From Parafrankia sp. EUN1f (GTDB lineage Bacteria > Actinomycetota > Actinomycetes > Frankiales > Frankiaceae): a stretch of DNA of 33,901 nucleotides. Below the pieces are notes generated by a model that was given only the letters and a program-made list of their open reading frames with translations, was not told where the DNA came from and did no database searches. The translations under genes were made by a program, and so were the position numbers. Position 1 is the stretch's first letter. Every line of letters starts with the position of its first letter. Below, one piece after another: positions 23,873 through 32,522 of this stretch. The stretch is taken from NCBI RefSeq assembly GCF_000177675.1, contig NZ_ADGX01000091.1:1-33901 (forward strand), given 5' to 3'.

Positions 23873-25285
23873 ATGGGTACCGATACGGCGGGCACCGGGC
23901 CGGTGACTGCACCACTTCGGATCAGCGTCATTGGCACCGGGTACCTGGGCGCCACGCACGCGATCTGCATGAGCGAGCTCGGTTTCGACGTCGTGGGTGT
24001 CGACGTCGATCCCGACAAGGCGCGCCGGCTGTCCGACGGCGAGGTGCCCTTCTTCGAGCCCGGTCTGGAAGCGCTGCTGCGCAAGAACCTGGAGACCGGC
24101 CGGTTGGCGTTCACCACGTCGTTCGCCGACGCGGCCGACGCCGACGTGCACTTCCTGTGCGTGGGCACCCCGCAGCGTCCGGACTCGGGCGCCGCGGACA
24201 TGACCTACGTGGACGGTGCGGTCGAGGCGCTGCTCGCCGCCGGGCCGAAGGCCGGCTCCCTGCTGGTGGGCAAGTCGACGGTCCCGGCCGGCACGGCGGT
24301 GCGCCTCGCCGGCTGGCTGGCCCGTGAGGCCCCCGAGGTCGACCTCGCGTGGAACCCGGAGTTCCTGCGGGAGGGTTTCGCGGTCGAGGACACGCTGCGC
24401 CCGGACCGCCTGGTCTTCGGCCTGCCCGCCGACGACGAGTGGTATGGCGTGGCGGACCGCACCGACCTCGGGGTCCAGACCGGGCGCCGGGAGCGGGTGG
24501 AGGCCACGCTGCGGGCGGTCTACGCGACCGCGCTGGCCGCGGGCACGCCCGCCGTCGTCGCCGACTTCGCCACGGCGGAGCTGGTGAAGGTCGCCGCGAA
24601 CGCCTTCCTTGCCACGAAGATCTCCTTCATCAACGCGATGTCCGAGGTCTGCGAGGTCGCCGGTGCCGACGTGAAGACCCTCGCCTCGGCCCTGTCGTAC
24701 GACACCCGGATCGGCGGGCGTTTCCTCGGCGCCGGCCTCGGCTTCGGCGGCGGCTGCCTGCCCAAGGACATCCGCGCGTTCCAGGCCCGGGCCGCGGAGA
24801 TCGGCGCCGGTGACGCGCTGCGCTTCCTGGACGAGGTCGACACCGTCAACCTGCGTCGCCGCACGCGGACGGTGGAGCTCGCCATCCATCTGCTCGGTGG
24901 TGGCGCGGCCGGGCGGCGGGTCGCCGTGCTCGGCGCCGCGTTCAAGCCCAACAGCGACGACATCCGCGACTCGCCAGCGCTCGACGTGGCCGACACGCTG
25001 CGTCGTTCCGGCGCCCGGGTGACGGTCTACGACCCGGCCGCCATGGTGAACGCCGCCCGCAAGTTCCCCGACCTGCGTTACGCCGCCGGGGTCTCGGAGG
25101 CCGTCGCCGACGCCGACATCGTCCTGCACCTGACCGAGTGGGCGGACTTCCGGGAGATCGAGCCGTCGTTGCTGACCTCGCTCGTGCGCCGGCCGGTGAT
25201 CATCGATGGCCGTAACACCCTCGAGCCGCAGCGGTGGCGCGACGCGGGCTGGATCTACCACGCGCTCGGCCGTCCGAACGTATGA
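23873..25285 (+). CDS. UDP-glucose / GDP-mannose 6-dehydrogenase
   Basis: The 470-residue cytoplasmic NAD-dependent enzyme oxidises a nucleotide hexose to the uronic acid. The N-terminal Rossmann motif GTGYLG is at 21-26 and FLCVGTP at 94-100; NPEFLREG has Glu163; Lys239 and Asn243 lie in ELVKVAANAF; the catalytic Cys295 is in GGGCLPKD; and the C-terminal domain has VLGAAFKPNSDDIRDSPAL. ATG 23873 follows AGGTGGGGGG closely. The superfamily contains both UDP-glucose (Ugd) and GDP-mannose (AlgD) enzymes, and the sequence alone does not decide; UDP-glucose is more common in actinobacteria. It is coupled by ATGA to the lyase-like gene and divergent from the synthase, so it is the likely precursor supplier. 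Confidence 0.94.
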   Translation: MGTDTAGTGPVTAPLRISVIGTGYLGATHAICMSELGFDVVGVDVDPDKARRLSDGEVPFFEPGLEALLRKNLETGRLAFTTSFADAADADVHFLCVGTPQRPDSGAADMTYVDGAVEALLAAGPKAGSLLVGKSTVPAGTAVRLAGWLAREAPEVDLAWNPEFLREGFAVEDTLRPDRLVFGLPADDEWYGVADRTDLGVQTGRRERVEATLRAVYATALAAGTPAVVADFATAELVKVAANAFLATKISFINAMSEVCEVAGADVKTLASALSYDTRIGGRFLGAGLGFGGGCLPKDIRAFQARAAEIGAGDALRFLDEVDTVNLRRRTRTVELAIHLLGGGAAGRRVAVLGAAFKPNSDDIRDSPALDVADTLRRSGARVTVYDPAAMVNAARKFPDLRYAAGVSEAVADADIVLHLTEWADFREIEPSLLTSLVRRPVIIDGRNTLEPQRWRDAGWIYHALGRPNV

Positions 25286-26226
25286 GCAGCGGCGGGTCGA
25301 GGCGGGCGCTGCTCGCCTCGACCGTCGGCTCGCTGGCCCTGGCGGCCGCCACCGGATGCGGGATCTTCCCGGCTGATCGGCGCTTCGACCCGGCGAGTGA
25401 GGTGCTTCCGCCCGACGCCACCACGAGCCCCGCCGTGACCGCGACACCCGTGGCGGCGCGGCGGCGGACCCTCGCCGACCCGGCGGCGTCGCGCGAGTTC
25501 TTCGGCAAGGCGCTGGTCCCCACCGACCGGATGACCTTCGGGCTGGACCGTGCCGAGATCATGCGCTCGGACGACCCCCGCTTCCCGTCGTTCCTGCGTG
25601 TCTCGCTCCCGGTGGACGCCGCGAACCCGGAGGACCGGCGCATCTACCGCGACGGGACGACCTACGGCGGGACGCAGCTGTTCGTCGACCACACGCTGCG
25701 GTCGCCTTACGAGCTGTACCTGCGCTACTACCTCCGGTTTCCGGAGGCGTTCGACTTCGGCAAGGGCGGCCGGCTGCCCGGGTTCTTCGGCACCATCGTG
25801 AAGAACCGTGAGCGCACCGAGACCCTGCGCAGCGGGCTGGCGACGCGATTCGCCTGGCGGGAGGGCGGCGCGGGCCTGGTCTACGCGAACACCGCCCGCC
25901 CGGACCATCCGTTGAACGTGATCGGGAAGGCCTCCTGGTACTGGCCGACCGGCCGGTGGGTGTGCGTCGAACAGGGGGTGAAGCTCAACTTCGAGGGCTT
26001 CGCCGACGGGGTGATCCTGATGTGGCTGGACGGTGCGCTGGCCCACAAGGAGAAGTTCAATCCGCGGATCTCGAACGATCTGCGGATCGGTGGGGTCCTC
26101 ATGCAGGCGACCTTCGGTGACGGCGGTTCGGCGTTCGCGCCGACCGCACCTGCGACGATCGATCTGGCCGGCTTCACCTACGGCACCGCCCGGCTCAACC
26201 CACTGCCCCGGCCGGAGAAGACCTAG
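25282..26226 (+). CDS. Polysaccharide lyase family 14-like lipoprotein
   Basis: From ATG 25282, which overlaps the dehydrogenase stop (ATGA), the protein has 314 residues. The signal SRRALLAS with lipobox ATGC (Cys26) suggests export, perhaps by Tat, and lipidation. The globular part (about 70-305) contains FDFGKGGRLPGFFG, the hallmark of the beta-jelly-roll PL14-type alginate/glucuronan lyase fold, followed by strands such as FAWREGGAGLVYAN and GVILMWLDGALAHKEKF. It probably cleaves or trims a uronate polymer at the cell surface, similar in role to AlgL in alginate systems (analogy). Catalytic residues cannot be assigned by eye. The longer frame from 25234 has no start signal. Confidence 0.78.
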   Translation: MSSGGSRRALLASTVGSLALAAATGCGIFPADRRFDPASEVLPPDATTSPAVTATPVAARRRTLADPAASREFFGKALVPTDRMTFGLDRAEIMRSDDPRFPSFLRVSLPVDAANPEDRRIYRDGTTYGGTQLFVDHTLRSPYELYLRYYLRFPEAFDFGKGGRLPGFFGTIVKNRERTETLRSGLATRFAWREGGAGLVYANTARPDHPLNVIGKASWYWPTGRWVCVEQGVKLNFEGFADGVILMWLDGALAHKEKFNPRISNDLRIGGVLMQATFGDGGSAFAPTAPATIDLAGFTYGTARLNPLPRPEKT

Positions 26227-26228
26227 CC

Positions 26229-26286
26229 GAGGTGCTGTTCAGCCGAGGTGCTGCGCTAACTGAGGTGCTGCGCTAACCGAGGTGCT
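26229..26286. repeat. Four 16-17-bp repeats spanning the cyclase stop codon
   Basis: GAGGTGCT recurs at 26229, 26245, 26262 and 26279 within a 16-17-bp unit. The last copy codes for the end of the minus-strand cyclase protein (AEHLG and its TAG at 26273-26275). The others fill the 46-bp convergent gap and carry extra stop codons, as if the gene's end had been duplicated outward. Confidence 0.88.
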
Positions 26287-29200
26287 CGGCGTTGAGGCGT
26301 TCGAACAGCCGCCGGCCCATCGTCGCGGCGGCGCGGTTCCCCCGGCGGAGGAAGCGTGCCGCGGCGGCCTCCAGGCTTTCCGCGGCGTCCTCCTTGCGCC
26401 CGGCGCGGTAAAGGACCTCGGCGCGGGCCAGCAGGGCGGTGCCCTGCCCGTCGATGTCGTCGGTGCGGCTGGCGAGATCGCAGGCCGTGTCGGCGAACCG
26501 CAGGGCCTCGGCGTCCCGGCCGGAGATCGCCAGGAGCCGGGCGTGCACCGAGCACCAGCCGGCCTGGGCCGGTAGTTGGTCACCCGCGGCGGCGTCCCGG
26601 CAGCGGTTCACGTACTTGGTCGCCTCCTCCAGCTTGCCCAGCCGGACCAGGACGTCGGCGAGCAGGGCGGCCCGGGTCGCCAGATGCGCGCGCTCGCCCA
26701 TCCGCGACAACTGGCGGCAGCTGCGGCGGAGCTCGCGCTCGGCGATCTCCGGCTCGTCGGCGAGCAGCGCGACCCGGGCGACGACGAAACCGCTGTGGAA
26801 CGGGTCCGTCCGGGCGCCGCGGATGTCCCCGATCAGCTCGTCGGCGTCCTTGAGGTGGGTGCGGGCGGCCTCCATGTCGCCGGACATGGCGTTGAGCAGC
26901 GCGAGCTGGGCGAGAACCGCCCGGCGCAGGCCGCGGTCGTCACCGGCCGCCTCCAGCATCGCGGTGGCCTTCACGATCGAGAAGGGCACCGGGCTCGGCA
27001 CGAGGCTCAGCAACAGGACGAGCTCGCGGCGCAACGAGTGCGCGGCCCTCGGCACCCCGGACTCCTCGGCATGCCGCACCGCGTTCTCCAGGGCCTTCTC
27101 GGCGGCGGCGAACTGCCCGGCGGCGCCGTACGCGGCACTCTGGCTGCGGCAGGCGAGCGCCGCCCCGACGTCGTCGCCGTCGCGGACGAAGGAGGCGAGT
27201 GCCGCTGTGGCCTCGGTGAGGGTGCTCGCCACCAGGCCCTCCGGATCGGTGGCGAACAGCACCCGCAGGTGCGCGAGCCGGGCGTGGGCGCGTAGCCCGT
27301 CCTCGCCGGCGCGCCGGGCCCGCTCACTGACCTGGCGCAGGATGCGCTCGGCATCGGAGAGCCGGCCGAACGAGTACAGCGCCCAGCCGAGGTCGATCTC
27401 CGCGCGCAGCCGCAGCGGGTCGGTCTCAGGAAGGAGCGTGATCGCGCGCTTCAGCAGTTGCGCGGCGCCTGTCTCGTCACCCTGGCGAACCCGGTCGGCC
27501 GCCTCGATCAGGCAGGTGGCGGCGGACCGGCCGAGCTCCACCATCTCGCTGTCGCGCTGGCCGAGCTCCACCCGGTAGCGGTACGCCTGCTCCAGGTGGT
27601 AGCCGACCAGCTCGTCGTGCTCACCCGGGCCGCCGACCATCCGGGCCTGCAGCCAGCCGGCGAACCGCTGGTGCAGGTCGGCGCGCTGGCGCTTGGACGT
27701 CGTCTGGTACGCGCAGTCACGCAGCAGGACGTGCAGGAACCGGTAGGCCTCCACCCCCGGCAGGTCCGAGCGGTCGGGGTGCACCAGCTCCTTGCGGACG
27801 AGTGACAGGCAGTGATCCAGGACGTATGGCCGCTCCGCCGGGTCGGAGAGCTCCACCACGGCGTCCAGGTAGAAGCGCTCGCCGACGACCGCGGCCCGTT
27901 CGAGGACCTGGCGCTCCGGTGGGTCGAGGCGGTCGAGACGGGCGGCGAGCAGTGCTGAGATGGTCGGCGGCACGGTGACGCCGCGCAGGTTGCCGGCGGC
28001 GATCCACCGGTTGCCCTCCCGGCGCAGCAGGCCGTCGTCGACGAGCGCGGCGACCATCTGCTCGACGAACAGCGGGTTGCCCGCCGCCGAGGTGGTGATC
28101 CGGGAGACCAGGGCCGGATCCAGGTCGTCCGAACCCATCAGGGTACGGATCAGCCGGTGGCAGCGGTCCTCCGTGAGCGGTGCCAGCAGCATCGAGGTGG
28201 CGTTGAGCTTGCCGCCGCCCCACTGGCGCCGGTCCTCCAGCAGCTCGGGCCGGGACAGGCACAGCAGCAGGATGGGAGCGTCGCGGGACCAGTCGGCGAC
28301 GTGCTCGATCAGATCCAGCAGGGTCGGCTCGGCCCAGTGGACGTCGTCGAAGCACAGCACCAGCGGCCGCTGCTCGGCCAGCGCCTGGAAGAAGGTGCGG
28401 ACCGCCCAGAAGCTCTCCTGGGTGCCCAGCTCCGCGCCACCCAGCCCGACCAGTGGGGCGAGTGCGTCCACCACCTCGGCGGCCTGCGGGACGCCGGTGA
28501 GCAGCCTCTTGAGGCGCAGGCGGCCGTCCGGCGCGCTCTCGTCGGCGGACATGCCGGTGGCCTGGCGCACCATCTCCATCAGTGGCCAGTAGGCGATGCC
28601 CTCGCCGTAGGACAGGCAACGGCCGGAGAGCACGGTCGCCCGGCTGGTGATGGACTGGCAGAACTCGCCGACCATCCGGGACTTGCCGATGCCGGCTGGC
28701 CCCAGCACGGTGAACAGGTGGCAGGTCCGCTCCTCCACGACCGCCTCGAAGGCGTCCTGGAGCCGGCGGCGTTCGCGGTTGCGGCCGATCACCGGCGCCG
28801 CGAACCCCTGCACGGGCTCCCGCAGGCCGGGGCCCGCCGTCGGGTTGCGTAGCCCGAGCAGCCGGTGCGCCCGCACGGGTTCCCGCTTGCCCTGCACCAC
28901 CAGCGGCCCGACCGGGCTGACCGTGACACTGTGGCGGACGAACCGGTAGGTGCTGTCGCCGATGAAGATCTCGTCCGGCGGGGCGGCCTCCTCCAGCCGG
29001 GAGGCCACGTTGACCGGGTCACCCGTCGCACCGCCGCCGGCGACGGTCACCTCGCCGGTGTTGATGCCGATCCGCACCCGCAGCCGAAGGCCCAGATCAC
29101 GATGGAACTCGGCGTTGAGCTCCTCCATAGCGGTGCGGATGTCCAGCGCGGCCCGGACGGCGCGCAACGCGTCGTCCTCGTGCAGCACCGGGATGCCGAA

Positions 29201-29476
29201 GACGGCGAACACCGCGTCCCCGATGAACTTCTCGACAGATCCGCCGTGGGCGTAGATGACCTCGCGGACGGTGGTGAAGAACCGCCACATGACCTGCTGC
29301 AGCTGTTCGGAGTCGATCTTCTCGCCCATGTCCGTCGACCCGGTGATGTCGACGAACATGATTGTGACGATCTTGCGTGCGCCGCTGCCGGCGACGGGCA
29401 GCGGATTCCCGCACTCGGAGCAGAAGCGCGCTCGATCGGGGTTCCCCTGCTCCCCGCATGTCGGGCACAGCGCCAT
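26273..29476 (-). CDS. Zinc-ribbon / class III adenylate cyclase / AAA ATPase / TPR signalling protein
   Basis: The 1067-residue protein starts at ATG 29476; the frame stays open to 30316 but that would overlap the ABC permease. An N-terminal zinc ribbon (C4-x2-C7, C19-x2-C22) leads into a class III nucleotide cyclase domain (about 33-205) with metal Asp43 (FVDITGS) and Asp87 (FIGDA), base-selecting Lys83 and Asp153, and Asn156/Arg160 (NVASRLE). All expected residues are present, so ATP to cAMP activity is likely. An AAA/STAND ATPase domain follows (P-loop GPAGIGKS 259-266; Walker B-like LVLCFDDVHWAE), then a TPR-like helical region to the end. No membrane helix is visible. It is probably a cytoplasmic sensor in which NTPase/TPR state controls cAMP output; the ligand is unknown. 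Confidence 0.93.
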   Translation of the reverse strand: MALCPTCGEQGNPDRARFCSECGNPLPVAGSGARKIVTIMFVDITGSTDMGEKIDSEQLQQVMWRFFTTVREVIYAHGGSVEKFIGDAVFAVFGIPVLHEDDALRAVRAALDIRTAMEELNAEFHRDLGLRLRVRIGINTGEVTVAGGGATGDPVNVASRLEEAAPPDEIFIGDSTYRFVRHSVTVSPVGPLVVQGKREPVRAHRLLGLRNPTAGPGLREPVQGFAAPVIGRNRERRRLQDAFEAVVEERTCHLFTVLGPAGIGKSRMVGEFCQSITSRATVLSGRCLSYGEGIAYWPLMEMVRQATGMSADESAPDGRLRLKRLLTGVPQAAEVVDALAPLVGLGGAELGTQESFWAVRTFFQALAEQRPLVLCFDDVHWAEPTLLDLIEHVADWSRDAPILLLCLSRPELLEDRRQWGGGKLNATSMLLAPLTEDRCHRLIRTLMGSDDLDPALVSRITTSAAGNPLFVEQMVAALVDDGLLRREGNRWIAAGNLRGVTVPPTISALLAARLDRLDPPERQVLERAAVVGERFYLDAVVELSDPAERPYVLDHCLSLVRKELVHPDRSDLPGVEAYRFLHVLLRDCAYQTTSKRQRADLHQRFAGWLQARMVGGPGEHDELVGYHLEQAYRYRVELGQRDSEMVELGRSAATCLIEAADRVRQGDETGAAQLLKRAITLLPETDPLRLRAEIDLGWALYSFGRLSDAERILRQVSERARRAGEDGLRAHARLAHLRVLFATDPEGLVASTLTEATAALASFVRDGDDVGAALACRSQSAAYGAAGQFAAAEKALENAVRHAEESGVPRAAHSLRRELVLLLSLVPSPVPFSIVKATAMLEAAGDDRGLRRAVLAQLALLNAMSGDMEAARTHLKDADELIGDIRGARTDPFHSGFVVARVALLADEPEIAERELRRSCRQLSRMGERAHLATRAALLADVLVRLGKLEEATKYVNRCRDAAAGDQLPAQAGWCSVHARLLAISGRDAEALRFADTACDLASRTDDIDGQGTALLARAEVLYRAGRKEDAAESLEAAAARFLRRGNRAAATMGRRLFERLNAEHLG

Positions 29477-29580
29477 GTGCGGGATCGTAGGCCGATCGTG
29501 GTGCCGAGCGGAAAGGGATGCGGAGACGCGCCGTGCCGGCAGTGACCTATGCCACATCACGGAATCGGGCGGGGGGCTGT

Positions 29581-30306
29581 TCAGGATGGCAGATCCCGTC
29601 GCAGTGAGGCGCTCGCGACGGCGGTCAGGATGACGGCCCACGCGATCGCGGCGGACAGGGAGGTGGCGTTCGTCTCGGTGGTGGGCCAGAGCAGAACACC
29701 CGATGGTGCCGTGACCGGACCGTGGAAGCGGCCCCCGTCGGACACGGCCTCGACCAGGCCGCACACGGCGATGGTCGCGGCGGCGAGGCCGAGGCTGCGG
29801 GTGATGGCACCCAGCGCCGCGCCGGTGATTCCTGTCGCGCACACGACGACGACCACGATGAGATACGCCGACAGCACCTCGGCCGGACGGTCCGCGCGCA
29901 TCGCGGCCACACCGTGCCGGCTGGCGCCGCGTAGCCACCAGGCCGTGAAGACAGCGGTGGTGAGGAGCGCTCCGATCAGGGCCACGACCGTGACCTGGGC
30001 GACCAGCACTCGCACCCGGCCGGGGGTGATGAGCCAGGAGTGGGTGACCGTGCGGAACCGGAACTCGCTGGAGGTCAGGACCACACCGAAGAACATCATC
30101 GCGTAGGCGAGCAGCCAGCCGGAGCGGGAGCGCAGGCCGTTCCACTCGAGCGCCGGCTCCGCCTGGGCGCCCCACAGCAGCAGTGGCAGGGCGTGGACGG
30201 CGAGGACCGCCATGAGCCCGACGAGCTGCCACCGGCCAGTAAGGATCTTGAGAAGCTCGGCGGCCACCAGGTGCTGCCGCGTTTTCGTGGTGCCACCGGC
30301 TCTCAT
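29581..30306 (-). CDS. ABC-2-type transporter permease
   Basis: The 241-residue polytopic protein has about six membrane helices (around residues 28-46, 65-80, 98-122, 142-165, 168-185, 215-233). A conserved SSEFRFRTVTHSWLITPGR region lies after the second helix, typical of short ABC-2 permeases of the NatB/antibiotic-efflux type. ATG 30306 overlaps the stop of the ATPase gene (ATGA, 30303-30306), so the two subunits are made together as a half-transporter that probably dimerises. The substrate is unknown; MarR control suggests a drug, lipid or small toxic compound. No oddities are seen. Confidence 0.88.
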   Translation of the reverse strand: MRAGGTTKTRQHLVAAELLKILTGRWQLVGLMAVLAVHALPLLLWGAQAEPALEWNGLRSRSGWLLAYAMMFFGVVLTSSEFRFRTVTHSWLITPGRVRVLVAQVTVVALIGALLTTAVFTAWWLRGASRHGVAAMRADRPAEVLSAYLIVVVVVCATGITGAALGAITRSLGLAAATIAVCGLVEAVSDGGRFHGPVTAPSGVLLWPTTETNATSLSAAIAWAVILTAVASASLRRDLPS

Positions 30307-31238
30307 GCGGCGCCACCGGCTGCCCGACCGGTCAGCTCGAAGAAGGCCCGCTCAAGGTCCGGCCCGGTGGTGTGCAGCTCGACCAGGGGGATTCCATGCA
30401 GCGCGCACAGCTGCCCCACCCGCTCGGCCCAGCCGTACGGCAGCCGCAGCGAGTCATGACCGGTGCGCACGGCACCCGCGCCGCCGAGCAGCTCGGCGAG
30501 CTGGTCCGCCTGCGGCGTGCGGACCTCGACTCGGCCCGCGCCCACCGCGGCGGCCTCCGCGGCCAGCACCACCCGGCCCCGTTCGATGATCACGACATGG
30601 TCGACCGTCTGTGCGACCTCGGCCAGCACATGGCTGGACACCAGCGCGCTGCGCCCCTGCGCGGCCCAGCCCCGCAGAAAGCGCCGCAGCCAGCGGATTC
30701 CCTCCGGGTCGAGGCCGTTCGCGGGCTCGTCGAGGACGAGCAGCTCGGGATCGCCGAGCAGGGCGCACGCGATGGCGAGGCGCCCGCGCATGCCCAGCGA
30801 GTAGGTGCCCACCGGCCGATCCGCCGCCGCGGTGAGCTCGACCGTGCCGAGCACCTCGTCGACGGCGTGCCGGCGGCTCCGGCGCGGCAGGCCGAGCGCG
30901 AGCGCCAGGCAGCGCAGATGATCCAGCCCGGTGCGGGCGGGGTGAGCGGTCGGTTCCAGCACGGCGCCCACTGTCCTCGCCGGGTCCGACATTTCCCGGT
31001 AGGGGCGACCATGGATCAGTGCGCTTCCGCTGGTGGGCGCGACCAGACCGAGCAGGATGCGCAGGGTCGTGGTCTTGCCCGACCCGTTCGCGCCGAGGAA
31101 ACCCGTCACCGCCCCCGCGGGGACGGTGAACGAGACGTCCTGCAGGGCCGCCACCCGCCCGTACCGCTTGGTGAGGCCGCGCACATCGACGATCGCGGCA
31201 GCGGTGTCGCGGCCGGATCGGGTGCGCTCACCCACCAC
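30303..31238 (-). CDS. ABC transporter ATP-binding protein (efflux type)
   Basis: The 311-residue ATPase has Walker A GANGSGKTTT (about 49-58), a signature YSLGMRGRL in place of canonical LSGGQ, Walker B LLVLDEPANGLDPEG and switch His in VSSHVLAE, followed by a C-terminal accessory domain as in NatA-like exporters. The start is uncertain. GTG 31238 is the first standard start before the conserved domain but lacks a close ribosome-binding site. The strongest Shine-Dalgarno (GAGGAGG at 31259-31265) points at a GTA codon (31251-31253). The frame also continues into the marR gene. It is second in the marR-ATPase-permease operon, 52 nt after marR, and coupled to the permease by ATGA. Confidence 0.9.
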   Translation of the reverse strand: MVGERTRSGRDTAAAIVDVRGLTKRYGRVAALQDVSFTVPAGAVTGFLGANGSGKTTTLRILLGLVAPTSGSALIHGRPYREMSDPARTVGAVLEPTAHPARTGLDHLRCLALALGLPRRSRRHAVDEVLGTVELTAAADRPVGTYSLGMRGRLAIACALLGDPELLVLDEPANGLDPEGIRWLRRFLRGWAAQGRSALVSSHVLAEVAQTVDHVVIIERGRVVLAAEAAAVGAGRVEVRTPQADQLAELLGGAGAVRTGHDSLRLPYGWAERVGQLCALHGIPLVELHTTGPDLERAFFELTGRAAGGAA

Positions 31239-31290
31239 GGCGGAGCTGGATACGGTGGCCTCCTCGGTCGGAACGGCCCCTGTGATCGTC

Positions 31291-31746
31291 TCACGGTAAC
31301 GGTCGTGTGTTACCAGCGGACGCGTTGTCGAGCAGGAGCCGGAGCAAACGGCCCAGAGTGGCCCGTTCGTCCGCGGACAGCGCGCCGGTGAAGTGCTCGA
31401 CGGCACCCGCGGCGTGCGTCTGCGCGCGGTCGAGCGTGGCGCGGCCCAGCGGCGTCAGCTCCAGCAGGATCGCCCGCCGGTCGGTGGGATCCACCCGGCG
31501 GCACACCAGGCCGTCGGCCTCCAGCCCGTCGACGGTCTCGGTCATCGTCCGCGGCGCGACGGCGACGGCCTGGGCCAGGTCGCGAGGTCGGACGGGCCCC
31601 CGATCCGCGACGAGGCGCAGCACCTTCAGGCGGGCGAGCGTGAGGCCGGCGCCCGTGCGCAGGGCCTCGTTGACCGCGCGCCTGACCTGATGGCCCACAG
31701 CGAGGACGAGGTCGATGACCGGGTCGCCGGTGTCAGGTGGGGGCAT
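31291..31746 (-). CDS. MarR-family transcriptional regulator
   Basis: The 151-residue winged-helix repressor has an N-terminal dimerisation helix, LTLARLKVLRLVADRG, recognition region VRPRDLAQAVAVAPRTMTETVDGLEADGLVCRRVDPTDRRA with the DxR wing (DPTDRR), and a C-terminal helix pair. ATG 31746 gives the usual MarR length; upstream starts up to 31839 exist but run into the operator. It heads an operon with the two ABC genes. A palindromic operator (31825-31839) sits in a candidate promoter reading toward it, consistent with autorepression and ligand-released export. Confidence 0.9.
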   Translation of the reverse strand: MPPPDTGDPVIDLVLAVGHQVRRAVNEALRTGAGLTLARLKVLRLVADRGPVRPRDLAQAVAVAPRTMTETVDGLEADGLVCRRVDPTDRRAILLELTPLGRATLDRAQTHAAGAVEHFTGALSADERATLGRLLRLLLDNASAGNTRPLP

Positions 31747-31821
31747 CGCCCGAAGTCCGCCTTTCGCAGTGATCTGTGGAGCAAGGGACTCTTGCGAGGC
31801 ATGAAGCATGGAGCCTGCCCT

Positions 31822-31850
31822 ATTATGAGGGCACCTCATTGAAATGGGAA
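31822..31850 (-). promoter_or_regulatory. marR promoter with embedded palindromic operator
   Basis: On the minus strand, TTCCCA (plus 31845-31850) and CATAAT (plus 31822-31827) are 17 nt apart. Between and over them lies the perfect inverted repeat ATGAGG-GCA-CCTCAT (31825-31839). Binding would block RNA polymerase on marR and, 57 bp from its start, could also affect the divergent nitroreductase gene. Confidence 0.65.
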
Positions 31851-31895
31851 GCGCGAGCCTCGCCAGTGCTCGGATCCCGAGTCGAACGGAGCAAC

Positions 31896-32522
31896 GTGGA
31901 CGCCCTGACCTGCCTGATGACCCGCCGCACGGCCACCCGCCTGGTCGAGCCGGGCCCGACCACCGAACAGCTCGCGGTCATGCTTGCGGCCGCGACCACC
32001 GCACCCGATCACAAGACGCTGCGCCCATGGCGGTTCGTGGTGGTGCGTGGCGAGGCGCGCGCCGCGCTGGCCGACGCGATCCGCCAGGCGGCCGAGGCCG
32101 TCGGTGATCTGGCCGAGCCGGTGATTCGCAAGGCTGCCGGCAAGGCGACCCGTTCGCCGGCCCTCATCGCCGTGATCGCCTCACGGGTGCCGGGCGCCCG
32201 GGTACCCCGCGCCGAACAGGACGCTTCCGCCGCGGCCGCGGCGCAGAACATCTGCCTCGCCGCCCACGCCCAGGGTGTCGCGTCGGCGTGGAAGTCCGTG
32301 CCGCTGCCCGAAAGCGACCAGGTCCGCGCCGTTTTCGGCCTGATCGGCAGCGAGGAGCTGATGGGCTGGATCGAACTCGGCACGCTGTCCGACGCCGTCC
32401 CGATCCCGCCGCGTGAGCCGGCGGATCTGGCCGCGTTCACCACCGAGCTCACCGCGACCGGTGAGCTCGCCGTGATGGAGCTGGCGGGCACCACCGTAGC
32501 GGTGCCCGCGCAGACCCACTGA
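31896..32522 (+). CDS. Nitroreductase-family FMN-dependent oxidoreductase (YdjA-like)
   Basis: From GTG 31896 (CGGAG just upstream) the protein has 208 residues, close to the compact YdjA-type nitroreductases. The N-terminal TRRTATRLVEPGPT motif and APDHKTLRPWRFVVVRGEAR form the FMN-binding entry. AAAAAQNICLAAHAQGVASAWKSVPL is the conserved central helix, and GWIELGTLSD closes the core; the Ala/Thr-rich C-terminal tail is extra. It would use NAD(P)H to reduce nitro compounds or quinones in the cytoplasm. The longer frame from 31776 runs through the marR operator and is unlikely. Divergence from marR-ABC with a shared operator region suggests a joint detoxification response. Confidence 0.88.
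   Translation: MDALTCLMTRRTATRLVEPGPTTEQLAVMLAAATTAPDHKTLRPWRFVVVRGEARAALADAIRQAAEAVGDLAEPVIRKAAGKATRSPALIAVIASRVPGARVPRAEQDASAAAAAQNICLAAHAQGVASAWKSVPLPESDQVRAVFGLIGSEELMGWIELGTLSDAVPIPPREPADLAAFTTELTATGELAVMELAGTTVAVPAQTH

Noticed and set aside
23855-25447. Minus-strand 530-codon open frame
   Set aside because: Antisense to the nucleotide-sugar dehydrogenase, which is complete.
29477-30316. N-terminal extension of the cyclase frame
   Set aside because: It overlaps the ABC permease in another frame; the zinc ribbon at ATG 29476 is a natural N-terminus.
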